NCBI GenBank assembly: GCA_033964015.1
Contig: CM066923.1
Coordinates: forward strand, 4,140,978 to 4,204,977
Length of the DNA: 64,000 bases
Origin: Scolanthus callimorphus
Lineage: Eukaryota; Cnidaria; Anthozoa; Actiniaria; Edwardsiidae
Reading direction: 5' to 3'
Positions 12,235 through 28,498 of this stretch are shown here, piece after piece. Made by a program: the position numbers and the translations under genes. Position 1 is the first letter of the stretch. Each line of letters begins with the position of its first letter. A model generated the notes under the pieces. The model searched no databases. It was not told where the DNA came from and saw only the letters and a list, made by a program, of their open reading frames with translations.

Positions 12235-14880
12235 ATGCTTGAATTAAGATTTATAGCACAAGAGATACAATATTAAATGCCTCAAAACTCTAAACATTTT
12301 TGCCATTTTGCACCCATCAGAAACTTGGAACTAAAGTAATAAGCAAGCTCTCACTCCCAGAATTGTGTTTCATTTGTAATAGAGACAAATTGTGGCTCAC
12401 TTAAAAATTTATGAACATTTTAGCACATATTTAGATCAAAATAGTAACAATTACGAGCATGTATGGTTTCTAGTTGCACTGATCAAGTGATAACAGGATT
12501 GTAATGCACTAGTCAATATAACCCCCCCCCCCTCTCCCCCAGGCTGTGGCATATGCAGGGGATGGCATATGCAGGGGATTCGTCAGGGAACGATGTAGTC
12601 TTTCGACATCCTATGGAAATATAGCCAGGGCATTTGACCGAGCGGCCACCATCTTGGAAAAATACATTATGTTGTGTCTTGGGCCACCCCGTGTATCAAT
12701 GGAACATGGCCAAAACGCACATTTTGCATAGAGTGAATGGGCACGGTAAGCAATTTAATGCTTTGTTGCTTGATTGTTTGCTTTTACAAACTCATATTAT
12801 AGCTATATTTTTTTGTACCGTTTTAAAGCATAGTTTTTCTTTTAAAGAGGAATACTCACCAAGAAAACCTGGTCATTATTAGCATAGATGTTGGCAATTC
12901 TATTCTTTTGTTTGTCAGAGCATACTTGGAATTATTTCAGTTGATCAAAATGTTTGTTTTAACAATAAGCATTCTCCGCGATGTGGACATTGGACAACCT
13001 TTCCCGGCTCTGCACGTGAAGACTGAATTTACAAGTGAAGGTCAGGGGCACTGAATGAAAGTATACTACAGAGATCGTTCTAATACGTTCTTAAATGGTT
13101 GCGTATCTTCCTTTTCACCCTCCCTCTGTACTCAAAGACAAAAGGACCCCAGGGAATCGAGCGGGGGAATGGCACAAAAAATGTCCTTGGGGGCAGGGGT
13201 GTTTGATAACTTTTGAAACAACTGTTTGTCAAATGTCCTGCTATGCCCCGGCCAGGGGGGTGCGGGGGTTTATATTGTCAGCAAGCATTTTGTATGTTTA
13301 TTAGTGGACCACTCTATGCAAGCAGAGTTGAGCACTTGAACATAATCAACATTTAATTTGAGGTCTGTGTTTCCAATTAATTCTCCAATTAATTAGCAAA
13401 TTAATTCTCACCTCAAATGGATAGGCATTATGTGGTTTGTTACCCTTCAGGCCATGGGTTCGCGATTGTTAAGACGCAGAAATCCACCTCAAAACTTGAA
13501 AAATAAACACAGCATACACATTAGATGATTTAGTAAGTATTCTTCAGTTGTTTATTCAAACGTTTTTAGTATTAAAACTATATTTTAACTGTATTTTAAC
13601 AGCTTTTTCCACCAATTATTTCCTAGCCCGTGAGGCATGTTTTAAGTTTTATGATGCTATATTTTTCCGGGCACGTGCAGCTCCGTCAAACAGGAGTCGA
13701 GGCAGCTCAACAGTTTCTGGTTGAATCATGCCACGTTCTCATAGAGAAATGACATTATCAAGATGCTTCCTTTGCAGAACAAACGAATAAAAGGACAAGA
13801 CAAAAGCAATGTAACAGAAAAACGTATAACCTCGGCATCTCGATCTGTAAGCTTACCTTTACAGAAAATGTGAACCTTGTTTATCGTCCACTGTTAAACA
13901 ACGCTTGCCATAAAAAGAGGCAAGCAAACTTTCCTAATGACTTGATATGCCTTTGAACTCCAAATAAGTCTTCATTCTTTTCGGATGAATAAGATTTCAT
14001 CGGATTGTTTTCAAACTGAACTCGTCCTTCAGCGTTTCCGCGTCCTATCCTCCTCCAACCAACTGTTGTTCCCAGGGCTTCGCGGTCATACGTCCAGGAT
14101 ACCCTTTGCGCTGCGCGCCCAGATAGTTAAGAGGGCAAACGGTCCAGGAAAGAAGATGGTATTTTTTTAGCCTGCGTAGTAAGCGTGTGGGTTTCTTCAA
14201 ATAAAGTTTGTTGTGAAGCTTTGTAACGCAGTGTCCGATGGAATCTTTGTCTTTTTCTGGACCCGGGGGAGGGACATTTGTCCTTGTCTTCCGGCAAGCA
14301 CTGCCTTTATCAAGGTCACAAAAACTAATGAATACACGATATGGCTAGAAAAGTACTAAAGAGCGCGCATTCTGACGCTCAGGAAAAGCGCTTTTCTCAC
14401 TAGTTGAATGGCCCCCTTTACCGTTGCAATGTACTTGTTTTGGCACTTGCTTATGCCACAGTTTTCACTTTCAAGCTCTTATTTATTTATTTCTTAAAGG
14501 TCCCCGTAACTTCGGAAAAGTTCCAACTACTACACACACGATTTTTCAATTCATATATTGGCATAACCAGCGAGATTGATTGATATATTTTACTTCAAAT
14601 GGTTCTTTCTTCCTCCCTGCATCAAACTCCTGTTGTATGATAAAACTATCGTCGATGGTCCCTGTAACGTTAGTGTGATACAAACTAGGACCTGGTCCTC
14701 GTAACGCGCTACAAAAAAAAATCGAAAGAAAAAAATTTCGATTTTCTTTATTCCTCTATTGTGTGTTGTGGGGTTTCCCTCGAGGAACATTTATATGAAA
14801 TGTAGACTCCAGTGTAAAGCGTATTCCGGTGGTCCGCCTAGCGCGGTTTCAGGGACCAGGTCCGTGCTAGTCGGTGACGG
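12235..14880. other. gene-poor stretch, nothing recognised
   Basis: No convincing exon, tRNA or repeat family. There is a short C-rich run near 12525 and a small direct duplication of GGCATATGCAGGGGAT near 12550. Open frames are short and without domain signatures. Confidence 0.4.
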
Positions 14881-14883
14881 TTG

Positions 14884-14895
14884 GTATGTGTGTGT

Positions 14896-14926
<31 letters not shown>

Positions 14927-14934
14927 GGGGGGGG
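14884..14934. repeat. GT microsatellite followed by poly-G
   Basis: About 12 GT dinucleotides run straight into about 25 G residues. Such tracts are prone to length polymorphism and sequencing error. It abuts a fragment of the TTCCAGAAAATATCCAT MITE family at 14935-14990. Confidence 0.9.
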
Positions 14935-14990
14935 TCACTTTTCAACACCCTTCCTTTGGAGGGGTATGGATATTTTTTGGAACCACACAA
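14935..14990 (-). mobile_element. fragment of the TTCCAGAAAATATCCAT MITE family
   Basis: CACTTTTCAACACCCTTCC and GGTATGGATATTTTTTGGAA match one end of the family seen more completely at 16056-16215, 17849-18007 and 20868-21235. Only one end is present. Confidence 0.75.
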
Positions 14991-15252
14991 TAAACACAAA
15001 TTCAAATGGGGAAAAATGGGAATCAACAGGTGAAAAATAGGAAAAAAAGAATTCTCAAGTTCCTTTATTACACTTGATACCTCTAATCCCAGAATCCTTT
15101 TCGTAGATCCTTTTGTTTGCCTCATTAACACCATTATCTTGCAGCTTCCAAAGAACCTCAAATTTTTGTATAACAAAAAAAATTCGAAGAGGATTCTGGT
15201 AGTAGTCGTATCAAAACGTTATAAGCAGAATTGTGTATTTGATATGCTGGAA

Positions 15253-19296
<4,044 letters not shown>

Positions 19297-19517
19297 TTTA
19301 GAGACCTTTACACAGGTTATCTGTCTAAAAACAAACGTAATTTAGTTGAGGTTGCCCGGAAACTTCTTTCCTCTACGACGCCATTTTGGTTTATGAGCCC
19401 ACGCTTCGAAATTCAGCGGAAATACGTGTTTAGAACAGGCGCGATAAGTTTGGGCGCCATATTGGAATTCCATTGCAAGACGAATTTTTGGTCCCGCAGA
19501 AGAGTTCCACCCGAAAA
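19297..19517. promoter_or_regulatory. bidirectional PDCD10/DAW1 promoter
   Basis: Only 221 bp separate the two divergent start codons. The interval holds an RFX X-box (19351-19363) and two GCCATWTTGG motifs near 19381 and 19457 that resemble YY1 sites. No TATA box is obvious. Both 5' UTRs must lie in this interval unless there are unseen non-coding exons. Confidence 0.75.
19351..19363 (+). promoter_or_regulatory. RFX X-box upstream of DAW1
   Basis: GTTGCCCGGAAAC fits the X-box consensus GTNRCC, a 0-3 nt spacer (here one C), then RGNAAC. It lies 155 bp before the DAW1 start codon. RFX factors control ciliary genes in animals, and DAW1 is a motile-cilium gene, so the site is well placed. Function is inferred from the match alone. 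Confidence 0.7.
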
Positions 19518-22500
19518 ATGCGTCTTAAGAAATTTCTTTTGCGATATTATCCTCCTGGTAAGAGAAACGTTACTATGCATTTGTGTGTATTTGCTTTAGT
19601 TAGGTCATTTTAACGATATCTTTGCAGGCACGCGTCTGGCCCGCGTGCTTTGTCGTCGTTTGCCCGGGAGATGAAGATTGTTGACTGTAAACAAAATTGC
19701 ATTTTACAAGTGATCTTTATTTGTGCCACAGCTTTCTATTTCTTGTTTGGATATGTCTATAGATGTTGCTTTAAGATTGATTTTTTTTGCTAAAAAATTG
19801 TAAGCTTGATTCGTCCTCCAGTTTTAGAAACAATTGCGACTGATTTGACAGACAGACTTTATGTGATCTGCTCCGACAATCAAACGAATATTATGTATAC
19901 GGTACATAAACTATATGTACTTGGTAAATTTTAATGTAATGATAAATAAGTATAAAGAGTGTAGCTGATCCTTATGCATAACAAAAATATTGCCTTGGGT
20001 ACCACTCAGACCCCGTTCACACAAGACCAGTACAAAACCGGACCGGAACAATTCTGGTACGGTACCGTTGCACGTTCACACGGGACCTGTGGTACCAGAC
20101 CGATTTTGGCATGGCTAGGCCGTCTGAAACTTGCCAGAATTGTACAGTTACCAGGAGAACAGATGGTACTGTACCAGAATTGTACCAGTCCAGTTTTATA
20201 CCAGTCTCTATTGCACAAGGGAAATTGTCCTGCAACTTGCAACTCAAGTAAAAATCAAACACATATTTAATGCTTGACGTATTGGCATTGCCATGATGCC
20301 ATTATCAAGAGTGGGATATACCAAGCGAATGTGTGTGGCTAATACAGCTAGATGGGACTTGCAAGGCAATAAATAAAACAAATCTAAGTTGCCAAGGGGT
20401 TGTTGCACATTTGCTATATTTTTGGTAACTTACAACAAATATGACCACTGAAAAATTGATACTGTAGGCTCTAAAAAAACCATTGCAATGCACATTGGAG
20501 TTACTACTCTTCCTAGTAGACCGTTACACCTCTCGATTTTTCTGCCCACCGGCGGCAGTCTAAAATTGATCGCGTGATTAACTTTTTTGTACCATGTGAT
20601 GGGTTTGCTTATGTACCACGTGATCAACTGTTTTGTGCGTAGACTTCGTTGGAATGCAGAAAAACAATGAACTCTCAAAGTTTACGCCCACAAACATTGA
20701 TCACGTGGTACATAAGCAACTCATCACATGGTACAAAAAAAGTGATCACACGATCAATTTTAGACAGCTGCCGGCGGGCTGCAAAACCGAGAGGTGTAAC
20801 GGTCTACTGGGAAGAGTAGTACATAAGACAAATCATCAACCACACATTGTGTGGTTGTCATCAACCACACATTGTGTGGTTGCAGAAAATATCCATACCC
20901 CCTCCACGGAAGGGTGTTGAAAAGTGGCCTCCCCCCCCTGCCGGCGGGCTGCAAAACCGAGAGGTGTAACGGTCTACTGGGAAGAGTAGTACATAAGACA
21001 AATCATCAACCACACATTGTGTGGCTGCAGAAAATATCCATACCCCCTCCACGGAAGGGTGTTGAAAAGTGACCCCCCCCCCCCCCCACCCCTCTGGAAT
21101 TTCCGAAGAAAAATACAGTATTTGTAATTTGTATGGAAAACATCAGGTAACTTGACCCCCCCCCCACCCCTCCTGAATTTCCAATCCCTTCTGTAGGGGG
21201 GGTATGGATAATTTCTGGAACCACACATTGGGAAAGTAGAAATCTAATGTGTGTTTTTTTCTGCAACTTGCAATGCAATACTTTTAATGCTGCCCTTTTT
21301 GTCACATACAATTGTCACCATGAGTGTGTTTAATATTTTGCACATTGGATTAAACAGTAAGTCTACTAGACATTTTGTGCTGTTATTTTCTCATGAGGAT
21401 GGCCCTGATGCAACTTATTTTTTCCTGGAAATGTACATCAACTGCTCTTTATAATGATTGTTTGATGACATTGATTAACTTCCCCTTTTCGTGTTTATCA
21501 TGAAATCAAATTATTATAAGAAAATGGCATGGGCAGAGTATTTCTTTGTTTTTTTTCTTATTGTAATCATCTTGTAGGTATTATATTAGAATATGAGCAA
21601 TCTGGAATGACCAAAACAAAGTCCATAGATTTACTGGACTTGAAACCAAGGTAAGAAACAATTATGTTTAGTTCTCACCTTGAAATGGTCCATCCACTTT
21701 TACTGCTTTGATATATACAGGGGTTTCTATAATTTTTGAAGTAGCAGGCTACGTTTTGGAAGCAGGCGGCTAGGGAGTTACAGGGGCATGAAATTTCGGT
21801 TAGCAGAAAAGGCCTTTTCCTGCGTTTTGAGGGCAAGATAATTGGTATTGTCATGTATTCTATTGCTTTAATATAGAAGAAATAACTAAGTTGCCAGCGG
21901 TCAGCAGTGAAGTAGATGGCGGTTTACCACCAGTAGCCGCCTTCTATTGAAACCCCTGTTTATACCTGTAAATACTGCAAGGTTGTTTGCTCATTAACTA
22001 ATTAATAGTCTTGTGTCTGGCAGCACTGATGTAGATACCATCTTAGATGATATCTCAGCCAAGGAACCCCTGATCACTCCAGCAAGACTGGATCAAGTTC
22101 GTAAGCTTATCATACGTATCCTCTGAAACTTCATCTTACCAGCTACATCATAAACATTTGAAAAATATTATCAAACAAAATATTTTGGGGTGAAAACTCA
22201 ATGGCTCAGGAAGTTTTTCTTGATTGATGTATTCAAGACAATTTAAGTTTGTTTGTAACTTGTCACTTCGTCATACATAACAAAGCAATACCATACCAAG
22301 GCATAATAACCATATTAACAAAACAACTAACTGAAAAATGAAACAAGAGCATTCTTGCTGCCAAAAAAAAAAAATTGTACTGGAAGGCTTTTTCTTCACT
22401 TTTGTTTTCAAATACAGAAGCAATAATGAGATCAACAGTTTTTTCTCTTAACCCAAGATTTAATAGGATTACAAGAAAAACAATCTGAAACAGATGACAG

Positions 22501-25500
22501 GCATTTCTACTTGTTCAAGGTACATACTGCAGAACCTCTTAGAGATTTGATAATAATTTATAATTAATTCTATTTATTGATCTTCAGAAATCAAAATAAA
22601 ATACAAATCTTTTCTGAGTTATTTTTCTTTGTGAGTTATTAATTTCGTTTTTTTTTTTTACCTGACAGATCCTCAGAGCCCATATTCTACCCCTTACAAA
22701 TGTAGCCTTTAATAAATCAGGAACAAGGTAAGCTCAATGCCAAGTTTGTCTTTTGGCAGTTGGTATCTTACGGAGATGTGATTTTTTAAAGTTTTGATGA
22801 CAGAGTGACATAGTATCATTGGCAATCTCATATCCATACATGTCAGACAGATAGGCAATCTTATGAGGCAACTTGTACAAATGTACATTTCCTAGTATTC
22901 CCTCAAGTACCAATAAAGACACTGCACATATTGAGCAGGGTTCCCACGGGTCCTTGAAAACCTGGAAAGTCCTGGAATTTTGAAATGTCCTTTTCCAGGC
23001 CTTGAAAGTCCTGGTATTTTCAAAAAAATATGCCAAGGTCCTTAAAAGTTTTCTACAAATGAGTTCTGGGAAATTTTGTAACAATACAAGTGATTAATAA
23101 ACAAAACAGAGATTGCAAAATTAAAAGTTTGTTGAATGTCTTCAATGAAACCAAGATGTGTGCCAATGCAGTTTATGCTTTTTTTTCGGTATGCAAGGTC
23201 CTTAATTTTTTAGTCCTTGAAAGTCCTGGAATTTTGACAGCTTCAAAACGTGGGAACCCTGTTGAGGGGACGGGTCCATGCCCACAGCTCCATATATATT
23301 TCATATATTTCCATTTACTAACAGAGCAAAAACATACAAAAATATTTGAAATGTTAAGATATTGCATTAGCACTATTATTCATTCATTCCTTGTAGACAC
23401 AATGTTTCATCACAATCAAAATAACTCCGATTAACTGTCACTAATGGTGTGAGCTTGTAGGACCACACTGAGCTCACAATCCACTTGACATGAATACATA
23501 AACATAATTAGCATAACTTGCACCAGGTCCTCTCGTCCATATAGGAAATCATTTCTCTCTCCATTATCAACTCATTACAATCGTTGACATTACAAGAGAA
23601 ATTCATTTCAATGATTTAATCCCAATTAACCATCTTGTTAGCCCCCTGCACATCTTCTAGGCAATTGCTGTCTAGAGTACAAATCCATGTGAAATTGGTC
23701 TAGAGGCCAAATCCATACTAAATGTTCTTTTTGTGGCAGTTTTATAACTGGTAGCTATGACAGAACATGCAAAGTTTGGGACACTGCATCAGGAGAGGAG
23801 TCACTAACCCTGGAGGGACACAAAAATGTTGTATATGCGATTGCGTTTAACAACCCATATGGGTAAGTATGAAAATGTACCTGCAAATTAAATGTGAATA
23901 AGCAATGAATGCTGAAAAAATGACAATTAAACCTTGGTGCCAAATATTCAGCTTTATTTAAAAGCCTTCATCAGGGCAACTGATGAAGTTTACAGAAACC
24001 TTTAAATATAAACGTGTGAAAATACAGTGCATGCTATTCACGCAATAATAACTAGGAACAAAAGGCAAATTTTGGGGGTACTAAGAATTGGTAAATGGTG
24101 TACTCTGTTATGGTCATATCTTTTAAAGTAAAAAGTAAAGGTCCTTATTTAACGTCAATAACTTGTAACAGCCTTTGGCTGACAAACCTGTGGTCGACGG
24201 TGCACCACTTTACCCCCTTTCTCTATCAAAGCTCCATTTCAATGGAATTCATAGCAATAAGCAAAGCTACTCGAAACAGAGAAAAGTCGATACGGTTGGC
24301 CGGTCCGGGGTTTGAACTCATGACTGTACGCACAGTGTGCAGTGCACAAACATACTGTGCCACCTAGCTGTACCTTTTGATGGCTTAAAGTGTATAAAGG
24401 CAGTATGCTATGTGCTTGTAGAGACTTCTGGCAACAAGTGTTATAAAATCAATTCTATATTACATTCATTCTTGTCAATTTTACTTTTAGAGATAAGATA
24501 GCAACCGGATCCTTTGACAAGACATGCAAGGTACCATATAATATATTTTGTCAACAACAAATCCACACAATGTTTGTGGTAAAACATGACAAGCCAACCA
24601 AATACCAAGTTTTTTTTATCAGTAATCAAAAGTTTACTGAACTTTGCCATAGGATTGTGTCGTTGACCAATCAGGACATGAAGCAGTCACAATTTAACTG
24701 AAATAATTATGTATTTTCTCATGTCAACATAAATTTGCTCTAGTACAGTATTTGTACCTGCCTTGAAGCACCTCCCCCTGCCCTGGGGGCCACATTATTA
24801 TTAATTGTGGATCAAAATTAACACAAATGTTCAAATAATTAAAAATTTCAGCTATGGAATGCAGAAACAGGCAAATGCTACAACACATACAGAGGACATT
24901 CAGCAGAAATTGTAAGTAGTTTAAACTGAATCACCCAAGCCGGTCATTCAAGTTGATTTAGTGACATACATTCAGGGTACATGATTGTTTATTGTTTAGG
25001 TTTGTGTGGCCTTCAACCCACAAAGTACTGTTGTAGCTACTGGCAGTATGGATACAACTGCTAAATTATGGGATGTACAGACAGGGGCGGAACTCTCTAC
25101 ACTATCTGTAAGTATACACTGATCTGCATGTCTACTACATGGTGTTTTTGCTTGTTTTCTTTTAAGCTTTATGATAATGGTTGATGTGTGTTTTCTATCG
25201 GTAGGGTCATTCTGCAGAGATAATATCCTGTTCCTTCAATTCCACTGGTACTCAACTCCTCACCGGCTCATTTGATCATACCGTTAGTGTCTGGGACACT
25301 CGGAGTGGAAGGTACTGCTGACAAGGATTGGGTCTTTGAGTGATTTCCTAGCATTGTTGTACATTTTAGAATAATTTCTTAACTGGAGTACCATATCCAG
25401 TAATCACCTTAAAACAATCTTGTTTCTTTAGACGCATCCATACACTGATTGGCCACAGAGGAGAGATTTCTAATGCTCAGTTCAACTTTGACTGCTCCTT

Positions 25501-28252
25501 CATTGTCACAGGATCAATGGTAAGTACGATATGTACTGATAACAGTGGGACTTTTGTCAAGGGCTCAACCAGGGAGAATTGTAGGTTCCCACTGGCTGTT
25601 TTCAAATGTTGTGATCATAGCCTCAGCTAAAATACTAAAAAAGAGACTTTTATTTCAGGACAAAACTTGTAAAATATGGGACACAGGCTCTGGCAAGTGT
25701 ATAGGAACACTAAGGTACAGTGGGTGTTGCTTGGGTATAAATAACCAACACACAAAGACAGGAAGCCGGGGGGGGGGGGAGGGAATGTCCCCAGAGCCTC
25801 CCCCGCGAGCAGACAAGCCGGGGACTTCCAGGTACGGGAATGGGTCATGTAATAATGATAATGATTTTTCCACAGGGGTCATGATGATGAAGTGCTGGAT
25901 GTAACATTTGATTACACAGGACAACTCATAGCAACTGCATCAGCAGATGGTAAGTCAACTACAGCAGTTTATCTATGTGGTACTGAATTAAAAGCAAACT
26001 ATATTAATGGTGTTCTAACATTGGGACAGGATCAGTAGCAAAAGTGATCAAAACACAGTGGTGGATCCAGGATTTTTTTCAGAGGTGGGGGGGGGGGGGG
26101 GGGGTTGCAGCACTATGTTGTACTGGTTATGATCCCTACTGAGTTCAAATAACTACTAATCTATCACTCTCATAGGGGGGTTGCAACCCCCACAACCCCT
26201 TTCCTAGATCCACCCCTCAAACAGGCCGAAAACTATCTGTTAAAGTTGTTAGAGTTATGTAGATTTTTCTTTTATAAACTTAAAACTTTTACTTTCAATT
26301 TAAAAACTAAAACTTCTCTTTTTGCAACTAAATTTATCAAACAACCTGCAAGAATTTGAAATTATAACCCCTGAAATGGAAGACTGTTTGAACTTCTTGG
26401 ATCAATATGAATGCTTGAAAATCAATTTGACTTGGAGAAGGTCTGGAAGCAGTACAGTATGAGGGTGTTAGAAAGGACGACTGATTGTTTCTCTGTGTTT
26501 TGGTCTCTAGCAATATCAGTGTTCTCTTTCACTTTACTTATTCCAGGAACTGGACGGGTGTATAATGCTTTAACACATCACTGTTTATCCAAGCTTGAGG
26601 GTCACGAGGGAGAAATATCAAAGGTAAACACTTTAGAGCAACTGCCAAAAAAAAGGGTCACACAAATGATAACAAATAAGTCATAGTACCCCCTATGCAG
26701 GGGTTTCTGTATGGATGGTAAAGCAGACAGGCACCTGTCTTGGGAAATTCTGATGAAATTATGGCCATTTCTCAAGTTATGTGGAACTAGTCTGTAGAGT
26801 AGCCAGCTGCCAGTTGTAATGTGTGTAATGGAACCCCTGGCTATGTCTAGACAGTATCTGATATTTAGTTTTTTTCAGCGGTCCGTTATCCATCATATCG
26901 GGCGCTCTGATTGGCTCGCTAGCGGCCCAGAATCCTACGATCCGGACCCCAGATGAATCGCGCGCGCGCTGAATTCCGTGTGCGCGCGCTAATTTCTGTG
27001 AAGTTTTATGCTGTTTCAGTGAAAGCAAAAAAATACATATATTATTTACCGGCTTGAGGTCGGTCCAGGTCGTGAAATACCGTGACCTCGGCCTTGAAAA
27101 TACTGACCTCGGTCTCGAGTCAGTATTTTCAAGACCTCGGTCACGGTATTTCACGACCCGGACCTCCCATCCGGTAAATAACATATATATACTGGCAAGT
27201 CCAGTGAAGTGCATTTGCCTGACAGACCCAAGCATCTACAGCAATTCCCCTTATTCTTTTATGCTTCCAGATCAGCTTTAATGCCCAAGGAACACGCTTG
27301 CTTACTGCAAGCAGTGACAAAACATCCCGACTGTGGGATCCCTACACAGGAAAATGTGTACAGGTCAGTTTTTTTCTTATTTGATAAGTTGTACTCAAGT
27401 TGAGTAACTATAGTTTAAGGTGAAACTCTATTTTGAATGCAGGTTTTAGAGGGACATACGGATGAGATATTTAGCTGTGCCTTTAATTATGATGGGGATA
27501 TCATTATAACAGGTAAGAGTCGTGTGTACGCTCTCCTAGGAAATGTTCGTTTTCGGGTTTCAGGATTCCTGTGGTGCGGGAAAAATCGAGAGGAGGGGCA
27601 GCACCACAGGAATCCTGAAACCCGAAAACAAATATTTCCAAATAAACTTACAGGAGAGCCAGCTAGCAGGCTATATCGGTATATACAAACTGCCAATTCT
27701 GGTACCCCATATTATCAGAGGAAAGTAATTAGCTGACTTGTACTTATTTTCACAAATTTTGGTGTCTTCATAAAAACATTAGAATCTAAGTTTTATTCAT
27801 TTTGTCCATTCATCGTACCCCAATAAACAAGCAACAAACAGCCATGAACAGACAGACAGGGCTCGAAATTGCGCCGATTTAGGTGTAAATACATGTGCCT
27901 AAAAATTCGTTTAACGCCTAACGTTTTTCATTTAGGCGTAAAATAACGACGGTGTTTTCAGTCTTTTTTTTTCAAATGGATTTCTGATTAATTACGTCTA
28001 TAATGTAGTGTCTTTCTGTGAGACCTTGTGCGTAAGTAACTCTGCCCAGGCACCGAGTTTAAACGCTCCTGTTTACAAAACAATGACAATATCACGCCCT
28101 TAAAACTTCGTTCTCCCCCGAGGTTTTAATCCAAAGTTATTTACATTTAACTGTACAGTAAAATACACTCTGTGTCGTATGTAATAAGTTATGGTGTTTG
28201 TTTTTTTTTATTTGAAGGAAGTAAAGATAACACATGTAGGCTCTGGAGATGA
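19518..28252 (+). CDS. DAW1: DAW1 (WDR69), dynein assembly factor with WD repeats 1 (17 exons)
   Basis: Cytoplasmic WD40 protein needed to assemble and import outer-arm dynein of motile cilia (orthologue of Chlamydomonas ODA16). Exons: 19518-19557, 21578-21650, 22024-22100, 22458-22519, 22669-22727, 23740-23862, 24491-24530, 24852-24911, 25000-25107, 25205-25311, 25432-25519, 25659-25714, 25876-25949, 26547-26623, 27271-27363, 27443-27512 and 28218-28252. All phases fit and the model is 413 residues (human 415). The start [14 protein letters not shown] matches the family N-terminus. A short helical N-terminal region is followed by about eight WD repeats from roughly residue 90, with many GH...WD pairs such as [24 protein letters not shown] and [12 protein letters not shown], ending KDNTCRLWR and TGA. 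The exon 4 acceptor at 22457 is preferred over the nearer one at 22467 by homology and its pyrimidine tract. Introns hold many MITEs. Its X-box promoter is shared with PDCD10. Confidence 0.97.
20006..20225. mobile_element. palindromic element in DAW1 intron 1
   Basis: The left half (GACCAGTACAAAACCGGACC, CAATTCTGGTACGGTACC) returns as an imperfect complement in the right half (GGTACTGTACCAGAATTGTA, CCAGTTTTATACCAGTC). Non-coding; probably a foldback-type MITE. Confidence 0.7.
20508..20818. mobile_element. palindromic MITE in DAW1 intron 1
   Basis: Inverted ends CTCTTCCTAGTAGACCGTTA and the complement at 20818, with TACCACGTGATCA and TGATCACGTGGTA as inner arms. The right ~85 bp plus flank (20768-20855) are directly duplicated at 20938-21025, 170 bp downstream, so a local tandem duplication followed insertion. 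Confidence 0.75.
20868..21235. mobile_element. nested MITEs, TTCCAGAAAATATCCAT family
   Basis: Two copies of CAGAAAATATCCATACCCCC with AAGGGTGTTGAAAAGTG occur at about 20881 and 21027. The second continues through ACAGTATTTGTA to an inverted end GTATGGATAATTTCTGGAAC near 21224. The duplication matches the 170-bp local duplication described for 20508-20818. Confidence 0.75.
21718..21958. mobile_element. hAT-like MITE, DAW1 intron 1
   Basis: 241 bp with ends CAGGGGTTTC and GAAACCCCTG, and further complementary sequence inside (AGCAGGCGGCT and AGTAGCCGCC). No clean target duplication. A related element lies at 26698-26839. Confidence 0.65.
22936..23262. mobile_element. hAT-like MITE, DAW1 intron 5
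   Basis: 327 bp with ends CAGGGTTCCCACG and CGTGGGAACCCTG, flanked on both sides by TTGAG (22931-22935, 23263-23267). The interior repeats CCTTGAAAGTCCTGGAATTT in both halves. This terminal sequence is typical of a widespread animal hAT-derived family. Confidence 0.85.
24085..24372 (-). mobile_element. tRNA-derived SINE-like element, DAW1 intron 6
   Basis: Read on the minus strand, the element begins near 24372 with GCTAGGTGGCACAGT, similar to a tRNA A box. About 45 bases on follows GAGTTCAAACCCC, which fits the B box consensus GGTTCRANNCC. No acceptor-stem pairing is evident, so it is not a functional tRNA. The 3' limit is uncertain. Confidence 0.5.
26056..26218. mobile_element. hAT-like MITE with GGATCCA ends, DAW1 intron 13
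   Basis: Starts CAGTGGTGGATCCAGGA and ends TAGATCCACCCCTC, with a long G run inside. The same family occurs at 37172-37338 in an SDR intron. Confidence 0.75.
26698..26839. mobile_element. short hAT-like MITE, DAW1 intron 14
   Basis: Ends CAGGGGTTTC and GGAACCCCTG. CTATG occurs next to both ends, with one extra G on the right. Related to 21718-21958. Confidence 0.6.
27045..27178. mobile_element. hairpin element, DAW1 intron 14
   Basis: 134-bp palindrome from TTTACCGG to CCGGTAAA. Arms carry GGTCGTGAAATACCGTGACC, CTTGAAAATACTGAC and their complements around a short CTCGGTCTCGAG centre. It starts 93 bp before the next exon, so the transcript could form a strong hairpin near the acceptor. Confidence 0.8.
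27541..27637. mobile_element. hairpin repeat, DAW1 intron 16
   Basis: Arms of 37 bp (CGTTTTCGGGTTTCAGGATT, CCTGTGGTGC and complements) around a 23-base loop, starting 28 bp after the donor at 27513. GGAGAGCCAGCTAGCAGGCT follows at 27653-27672 and resembles the end of the element at 28930-29067. Confidence 0.8.
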
Positions 28253-28492
28253 TACCACCATGATATCGCACGATAATGCAAATGATGAGAGATGATGATG
28301 ATGATGTGATGATGTAAGCTACAGACACCAAAAAATAACGACCCTCCTTCCCTTCTTACTAAATTATCAGTAAATACTGCCCTAGCAAGTAATTATTGAG
28401 CTACGAATTTCTAGGGTTTCTAGAAGAAAAGTTATGATGAAACAATAGTTTATAAAAGCGTTGAAGTGTACATTTGTGAAAGAAAAAAGTAA

Positions 28493-28498
28493 AATAAA
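28493..28498 (+). terminator. DAW1 polyadenylation signal
   Basis: AATAAA lies 241 bp after the DAW1 stop codon, the first canonical signal downstream. Confidence 0.55.

Noticed and set aside
15060..15180. Alternative last PDCD10 exon on the minus strand (frame with VNEANKRIYEKDSG)
   Set aside because: No AG acceptor in the needed phase leads into that frame, and the sequence is more hydrophilic than the family's last helix. The acceptor at 15290 fits better, though not decisively.
19974..20270. Overlapping open frames on both strands in DAW1 intron 1
   Set aside because: They arise from a palindromic element, which gives similar frames on both strands.
24300..24372. tRNA gene
   Set aside because: A-box- and B-box-like sequences occur but no cloverleaf or acceptor stem; it fits a SINE better.
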